Shown here one piece after another: positions 33,501 through 37,783 of a stretch of DNA of 37,783 nt. How positions within the stretch are numbered: the first letter of the stretch is position 1; each line of letters starts with the position of its first letter. A program made the position numbers and the translations under genes. Origin of the DNA: Paenibacillus ehimensis NBRC 15659 (lineage in GTDB: Bacteria; Bacillota; Bacilli; Paenibacillales; NBRC-103111); assembly GCF_004000785.1 (NCBI RefSeq), contig NZ_BILX01000068.1, positions 1-37,783 on the forward strand, written 5' to 3'. The notes under the pieces are model-generated. The model saw only the letters and a list, made by a program, of their open reading frames with translations, was not told the DNA's origin and ran no database searches.

Positions 33501-36008
33501 TTATAAGCGCAGCGCTTGTCTCAAAAAGCGCCCGGTATGAGAAGCCTCGCATGCCGCCACTTCCTCCGGGGTTCCCGATGCGACAAGCGAGCCGCCCGCT
33601 TCTCCCCCTTCGGGACCGAGATCGACAACCCAATCGGACTCGCGGATGACGTCCACGTTATGCTCGACCACCATCACGGTATGGCCCGCATCGACCAGTT
33701 TGTTCAACAAAACGAGCAGCTGCCGCACATCTCCGGGATGCAGGCCGGTGGTCGGTTCGTCCAGCAGATAGAGCGTGTGCGTCTTCGTTTTTTTGCTTAG
33801 CTCCTTGGCCAGCTTGATCCGCTGACCCTCTCCGCCCGACAGCGTCGTGACGGACTGGCCCCACTGCAAGTAGCCGAGCCCTACCTCGCAGAGTAATTCA
33901 ATCGTTCTTGACATTTTGTCCTGATCCTTGAGGACGGACAGGCTTTCTTGAACAGTCATATCCAGCAGATCGGAAATCGTATAACCTTTGTAGGTAATAC
34001 GCAGCACATCGTCCTGGAACCTTCTGCCTCGGCAAGCGGGACATTTTACTTCCAGATTCGGAAGAAAATGCATGTGAAGCGACAAAACGCCGAGTCCCTG
34101 GCAGTTCTCGCAGCGGCCGCCGGGCGTGTTGAACGAGAAGTGCTTTGATGTCAGCTTGCTCCGCTTCGCCTCCGGCAAGCTGGCGAACAGGTTCCGAATC
34201 AAGGTAAACACTTCGGTATACGTCGCAATGTTCGAACGCTGCATCCGTCCGAGCGGCGACTGGTCTACGGTTATCCAGTTCCCGATATGCTCCAGACCGG
34301 TAATCTCTCCGCAGCCTTCACGCTTCCCGGACTGCCCGTCCGGGGCGAGCAGATCAAACAGAAGCGTAGACTTCCCCGAACCGGATACGCCGGTCACCGA
34401 AATCAGGCAGCCGAGAGGAAACGAAACGGTAATGTGCTTTAAATTCCGCGCATGGGCATCCCGGATTGTCAGGAAGCTCCCGTTGCCCCGTCTTCTGACC
34501 CGCCCCGGAACAAGACGGCTCTCGTCCCGCAAATAAGCGCCCGTGACCGAGCTCTCACATAACTTCAGAGCTTCCAATGGACCCTCGCCGACAACGGTGC
34601 CTCCCATAGCGCCCGCCCCGGGCCCCATGTCGATGACATGGTCCGCCGCACGCATCACCTCGACGTCATGCTCGATGACTAGCACCGTATTTCCCAGATC
34701 GCGAAGCTGCTTCAGGACATGGATTAGCCCTTCCGTATCCCGCGGATGCAGTCCTGCCGAAGGCTCGTCCAAAATATACAGCACCCCGGTGAGACCGGAA
34801 CCGAGCAAGGAAGCGAGCCGGATTCGCTGCGCCTCTCCTCCGGATAGCGTCACCGTCTGCCGGTGAAGCGACAAGTACCCTAAACCGACATCGATCACCC
34901 GTCTCAGCCGCTCCGGCAAATCGTTCAGCACCGGCTCCAGCAGCTCTCGCCCGGCCGGCGGCAAGCTCCCCGGCAAACCGTTCAGCCACGCCAGCACGTC
35001 ATCCAACGACCAGGAAGATACCTCGGCAATCGACGCACCGCGTACCGTCACCTGGCGGCTTTCCTTGTTCAATTTCGTTCCTTGGCAGCCGGTGCACATT
35101 TGCTGGCGGAAAAACGCTCCTACGGATGCCGAGCCGTTCGGGTCGCCGTCCTTTTCCAAGTAGCGCCGCCACAAGCTCGTCACGACGCCTTCGAACTTCC
35201 CTCTGCTGACCGTCTTGGGCGGCTGGACGTTCGGGAAGTGCCGCAGAAAGGCTTCGCTTTCCACGCCGTAGAACAACAGATCGCGCTGAATCTGGCCGTA
35301 TTCCTTCAATGGCTGATCCGGATCGAAGACGAATCCGTAATGCTTGGCGGCAGCCTGCAGTATGCTATTATGGTAATCGATGAGCGACTCGTACCAAAAG
35401 GTCACGCATCCCCCGCGCAGGCTCAGCTCTTCGTCGAAGACGGCCTCCAGATTCGGGCTGGCTACGCTGCCGAGCCCGTCGCACGTTCCGCAGGCGCCCT
35501 CCGGCTTGTTGAACGAGAAATGGCCCATCGTCAGCTTGGGAAGCTCGGCCGCGCAGCTTGGGCAGCGCACGTATTGCGGTTGACCGGACGCTTCGTCCTC
35601 CTCGCTCAAGCCGCCCGTCTCTTCGAACGAAGGCGGAACAGTCGCGCCGCAGGACGGGCACGGCCGCTCCCCGAGCTTGGCGTATAATAGCCGCAAATAC
35701 GAATAGATGTCCGTCACCGTGCCAACCGTCGACCTCGGATTGCGGTTCGTGACGTGCTGTCCTACGCTGATTGACGGAGACAGTCCGGCGATGGAATCCA
35801 CCTTCGGCTTGCTGATCGAGTCCGTGACCATTCCCATGGATTCCATATACTGCCGCTGGCATTCCTTCTGCAGCGTATCCATCGCGAGCGTCGATTTCCC
35901 GGACCCCGATGGTCCGGTCAAGACGACCAACCGATTTCTTGGAATCGACAGCGAGATGTTTTTCAGGTTGTTTTCACGGGCGCCCCGGATAAGAATAGCT
36001 TCTTTCAA
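33501..36008 (-). CDS. UvrA2-like ABC ATPase without UvrB-binding domain
   Basis: 835 residues, about 100 shorter than UvrA. Two ABC units: Walker A TGPSGSGKST (31-40) and TGVSGSGKST (near 525), with signatures LSGGEAQRIRLASLL and LSGGEGQRIKLAKEL, and Walker B YILDEPSAGLHP and YLLDEPTTGLHP. Zinc modules: CPSC/CPSC, CGTCDG, CTGCQG and CENCQG/CPACRG. The stretch of about 115 residues that binds UvrB in UvrA is replaced by about 30. This is the class II (UvrA2/DrrC-like) form, linked to DNA-damage tolerance and to self-resistance against DNA-binding drugs. The start is TTG 36008, five bases after GGAGGAG; the nearby ATG is out of frame. Confidence 0.85.
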   Translation of the reverse strand: MKEAILIRGARENNLKNISLSIPRNRLVVLTGPSGSGKSTLAMDTLQKECQRQYMESMGMVTDSISKPKVDSIAGLSPSISVGQHVTNRNPRSTVGTVTDIYSYLRLLYAKLGERPCPSCGATVPPSFEETGGLSEEDEASGQPQYVRCPSCAAELPKLTMGHFSFNKPEGACGTCDGLGSVASPNLEAVFDEELSLRGGCVTFWYESLIDYHNSILQAAAKHYGFVFDPDQPLKEYGQIQRDLLFYGVESEAFLRHFPNVQPPKTVSRGKFEGVVTSLWRRYLEKDGDPNGSASVGAFFRQQMCTGCQGTKLNKESRQVTVRGASIAEVSSWSLDDVLAWLNGLPGSLPPAGRELLEPVLNDLPERLRRVIDVGLGYLSLHRQTVTLSGGEAQRIRLASLLGSGLTGVLYILDEPSAGLHPRDTEGLIHVLKQLRDLGNTVLVIEHDVEVMRAADHVIDMGPGAGAMGGTVVGEGPLEALKLCESSVTGAYLRDESRLVPGRVRRRGNGSFLTIRDAHARNLKHITVSFPLGCLISVTGVSGSGKSTLLFDLLAPDGQSGKREGCGEITGLEHIGNWITVDQSPLGRMQRSNIATYTEVFTLIRNLFASLPEAKRSKLTSKHFSFNTPGGRCENCQGLGVLSLHMHFLPNLEVKCPACRGRRFQDDVLRITYKGYTISDLLDMTVQESLSVLKDQDKMSRTIELLCEVGLGYLQWGQSVTTLSGGEGQRIKLAKELSKKTKTHTLYLLDEPTTGLHPGDVRQLLVLLNKLVDAGHTVMVVEHNVDVIRESDWVVDLGPEGGEAGGSLVASGTPEEVAACEASHTGRFLRQALRL

Positions 36009-36070
36009 CCATACTCCTCCTTTAACAAAAGAATATCATTTTTTACAGATACGCCGCTCCATGCAGCTCT

Positions 36071-36104
36071 TGCCGACGGAAACCCGGTGCCGACGGAAAC
36101 CCGG
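36071..36104. repeat. 17-bp tandem repeat, two copies, in the UvrA-like leader
   Basis: TGCCGACGGAAACCCGG occurs twice head to tail with no mismatch, followed by GGTTTCCGG, which can pair back with CGGAAACC. The alternative pairings place a movable hairpin between the short ORF at 36127 and the UvrA-like start. Confidence 0.85.
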
Positions 36105-36126
36105 TTTCCGGATTCCATGCGGGACT

Positions 36127-36183
36127 TTACCGTCTACACAAGCTGCGGTCGGCCTCTCTTAGCATCCTCTCTAAACAATTCAT
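36127..36183 (-). CDS. Possible leader peptide of 18 residues upstream of the UvrA-like gene
   Basis: ATG 36183 with AAAGGAG ten bases upstream encodes MNCLERMLREADRSLCRR then TAA. It lies 118 bases before the UvrA-like start, with GGAAACC/GGTTTCC hairpins between. TATGAT near 36220 could be the -10 of the promoter. It may be regulatory or chance. Confidence 0.35.
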   Translation of the reverse strand: MNCLERMLREADRSLCRR

Positions 36184-36539
36184 GATCGTTCGACTCCTTT
36201 CCTCATTCGACACCACCCCTATCATACTACATTGATGCAAATGCGAAGGTTCAAGAAACTATAGCCCAGTAAATAAGCTATTCTTCGATCGAACATTCGA
36301 CATGCACTTTAGAGTTTTAAATGAAGCAGCCGGAGTCTGTCACCTTGAACGCGTAATCTACGGTCGGACCATCCTCTATAGCGCTACAAGATGTCAAGAC
36401 AGTTTTTCAAATATTAAGGTGTGAAATGCTGCACATCGACCTTTTTTGTTACCCCTAAGGGATCGGTTGTCAATAAAACTGCAGCGGAAATAATGATATA
36501 TATTTCCAGCATGTTGGTGTCTCAGATGGAGGACGTAGC

Positions 36540-36935
36540 CCAAGCGAAGCGCGGGAGAAAGCTTTTTCTTTTGGGTATTCGTAGTACCGTGTTGAAATCC
36601 CGTTTCCGAATCGCTATGATCAGGGAAAGGAGTGCCATGCCTCATGATTTGGACCGCCGGGAAGGCCCTGCCGGTCTTGCCTCTATACCAAGACCGCTCC
36701 CGTCGCGATTGGGGGCACTTACTGGAAAACGACGGGTGGTACTTGGACCTAGCAAGGCGCACGACCGCGATTCTACGTGGCACCCCGAGTGGCGGGTTCG
36801 GGCCGTGCCCTACGACTTCACCGACCCGCGCCGGCTGTTTGCCCGCGGTGGAGGCGTGAATCGCCCAGAACCCCGAATTTCGCGGCATCCGCTCGGAGTG
36901 GAGCCGTTTTATAATAAAGTAGGTCTTGTTTTCAA
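36540..36935 (+). pseudogene. Possible decayed coding region
   Basis: A GC-rich stretch with coding-like segments spread over different plus frames: MIWTAGKALPVLPLYQDR and LLENDGWYLDLARRTTAILRG in one frame, RAVPYDFTDPRRLF in another, then IAQNPEFRGIRSEW back in the first frame after a stop. Read together this looks like one protein broken by frameshifts and a nonsense codon. I do not recognise the family. It lies beside an IS3-type remnant. Rest of 36201-36540: nothing assigned. Confidence 0.25.
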
Positions 36936-36946
36936 GGAGGTAAAAC

Positions 36947-37474
36947 ATGGATTGCATTTCACCGAAAGAAGCGGCGTTAAAGGTGAAACGGTGGCCTAAA
37001 GCTACCATAGCCGCGGGTTATCGTCATACCGTCGGGCTTAAATCGGACGGCACGGTGACGGCTGTGGGTTGGAATAAGCATGACCAATGCAATGTAAGCG
37101 GCTGGCGCGACATAGTGGCGGCAGCGGCGGGTTACCTTCATACCGTCGGCCTTAAATCGGACGGCACGGTGGCGGCTGTGGGTTGGAATAAGCGTGACCA
37201 ATGCGATGTAAGCGGCTGGCGCGGTATTGTGGCGATAGCGGCGGGTAGCAATCATACCGTCGGCCTTAAATCGGACGGCACGGTGCCGGCTGTGGGTTGG
37301 AATGAGCATGGCCAATGCAATGTAAGCGGCTGGCGCGATATTGTGGCGGTTGCGGCGGGTTGCGCTCATACTCTCGGCCTTAAATCGGACGGCACGGTGG
37401 TGGCTGTGGGTGATAATGAATATGGCCAAGGCGATGTAAGCGGTTGGCGTGGCATCCAACTGCCCGGCAATTAG
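36947..37474 (+). CDS. RCC1-repeat protein with four near-identical blades
   Basis: 175 residues from ATG 36947 (AAGGAGG six bases upstream). After a 17-residue lead, four repeats of 38 residues follow, each built on AAGxxHTVGLKSDGTVxAVGWNxxxQCxVSGWRxIVA, the RCC1 blade pattern. Full RCC1 propellers usually have seven blades, so this may be a truncated or copy-number-variable version. No signal peptide, so presumably cytoplasmic. Cellular function of bacterial RCC1-like proteins is mostly unknown; they bind proteins through the propeller rim. Confidence 0.75.
   Translation: MDCISPKEAALKVKRWPKATIAAGYRHTVGLKSDGTVTAVGWNKHDQCNVSGWRDIVAAAAGYLHTVGLKSDGTVAAVGWNKRDQCDVSGWRGIVAIAAGSNHTVGLKSDGTVPAVGWNEHGQCNVSGWRDIVAVAAGCAHTLGLKSDGTVVAVGDNEYGQGDVSGWRGIQLPGN
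37013..37462 (+). repeat. Four tandem 114-bp repeats encoding RCC1 blades
   Basis: Units begin at 37013, 37127, 37241 and 37355, exactly 114 bases apart. Stretches such as CTTAAATCGGACGGCACGGT recur unchanged in all four. The DNA-level identity is high enough for copy number to change by slippage or recombination. Confidence 0.9.
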
Positions 37475-37680
37475 TTTTCTTTTAATCATTGGCTGCAGCG
37501 ACTGATGCGGCAATAGTGATTGTGCAAATGGATGTAACGTTCCATGCCATGCCTGGTCTCCTGTGGACTCTCGTAATCGTTCATGCAGACTTCATTGTAC
37601 TTCAGACTGCGCCAGAAACGCTCGAGTACGATTGGAGCTTTTCTCCAGGTGTAAACATTCTTCCACTGGTCGTCATACAA
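37470..37680 (-). pseudogene. IS3-family transposase (OrfB) C-terminal fragment, frameshifted
   Basis: The minus strand reads ERFWRSLKYNEVCMNDYES then RYIHLHNHY, the C-terminal hallmark of IS3-type DDE transposases. It then reads CRISRCSQ and stops; one frame over, PHQSLQPMI continues the expected HxPHQSL motif, so a frameshift is present. The DDE catalytic core upstream is missing: a stop precedes TTG 37680. It marks a past insertion next to the RCC1 gene. No clear terminal inverted repeat is visible within 37681-37783. Confidence 0.75.
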
Positions 37681-37783
37681 CTAAGAAACTCCTTTTTTGC
37701 TGTCCAGTTTCTATGTAGCACTATGCTCCGAGAGTGCCATAACACGCGTCCGGATAGGAGAGGCGCGACAAAGAAGCCGATAA

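Noticed and set aside
36280..36300. Possible LexA/SOS box near TTCGATCGAACATTCGACA upstream of the UvrA-like gene
   Set aside because: It lacks the GAAC-N4-GTTC core required for Firmicute LexA binding.
36421..36999. A 192-codon plus-strand frame overlapping the RCC1 start
   Set aside because: No ribosome binding site, unusual composition, and it runs into the well-supported RCC1 gene in another frame; treated as part of a decayed region.

Overview
The window looks like chromosomal DNA of a Paenibacillus-like, endospore-forming Firmicute. Most of it is GC-rich. It has strong GGAGG-type ribosome binding sites, sigma-A promoters, T-tailed intrinsic terminators, and families common in that group: a FusB-like EF-G-binding protein, a DUF6376-like lipoprotein, a GH85 enzyme and copper-amine-oxidase-N-like stalk domains. 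No rRNA, tRNA, CRISPR array or phage block was seen. Genus assignment is inference.

Layout. 1-3.8 kb: end of a secreted M36-like metalloprotease, then an AT-richer ArsR-rhodanese/MFS pair behind a perfect 11-bp inverted repeat. 3.9-6.8 kb: secreted GH85 endo-beta-N-acetylglucosaminidase. 7.1-8.7 kb: a second ArsR/MFS pair with two copies of one operator. 8.7-12 kb: SDR oxidoreductase, DinB-like protein and a secreted stalk-domain protein. 12.1-16.4 kb: RIO-like kinase plus SWIM-SNF2 ATPase operon. 16.5-20.4 kb: small secreted protein, FusB-like protein behind a leader-peptide attenuator, lipoprotein, CPBP protease, and a TetR regulator with a coupled small ORF.

20.5-26 kb: five minus-strand genes in one transcription unit: a MutS2-like ATPase without Smr domain, a branched-polyamine-synthase (BpsA) homologue with a C-terminal zinc ribbon, a GNAT, an FkbH-like HAD enzyme and an acyl carrier protein. 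They are preceded by a leader of about 300 nt with its own sigma-A promoter, a 7-codon ORF, several long helices and an intrinsic terminator just before the first gene. This unit is the best candidate for an undescribed system.

26-32 kb: alpha/beta hydrolase behind another leader-peptide/terminator region, then an AraC regulator and two exporter-type ABC half-transporters of the YbtPQ/IrtAB type, with Fur-box-like sites upstream of both transcription units (probable siderophore uptake). 32.7-37.8 kb: rhomboid protease, UvrA2-like ABC ATPase with an upstream short ORF, a decayed stretch, an RCC1-repeat gene made of four 114-bp repeats, and a frameshifted IS3-type transposase fragment.

A recurring theme is short ORFs with good ribosome binding sites in structured leaders, ahead of the FusB-like, MutS2-like, hydrolase and UvrA-like genes. 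This suggests that translation stress or ribosome-targeting antibiotics may control several loci here. It is inference from sequence only.
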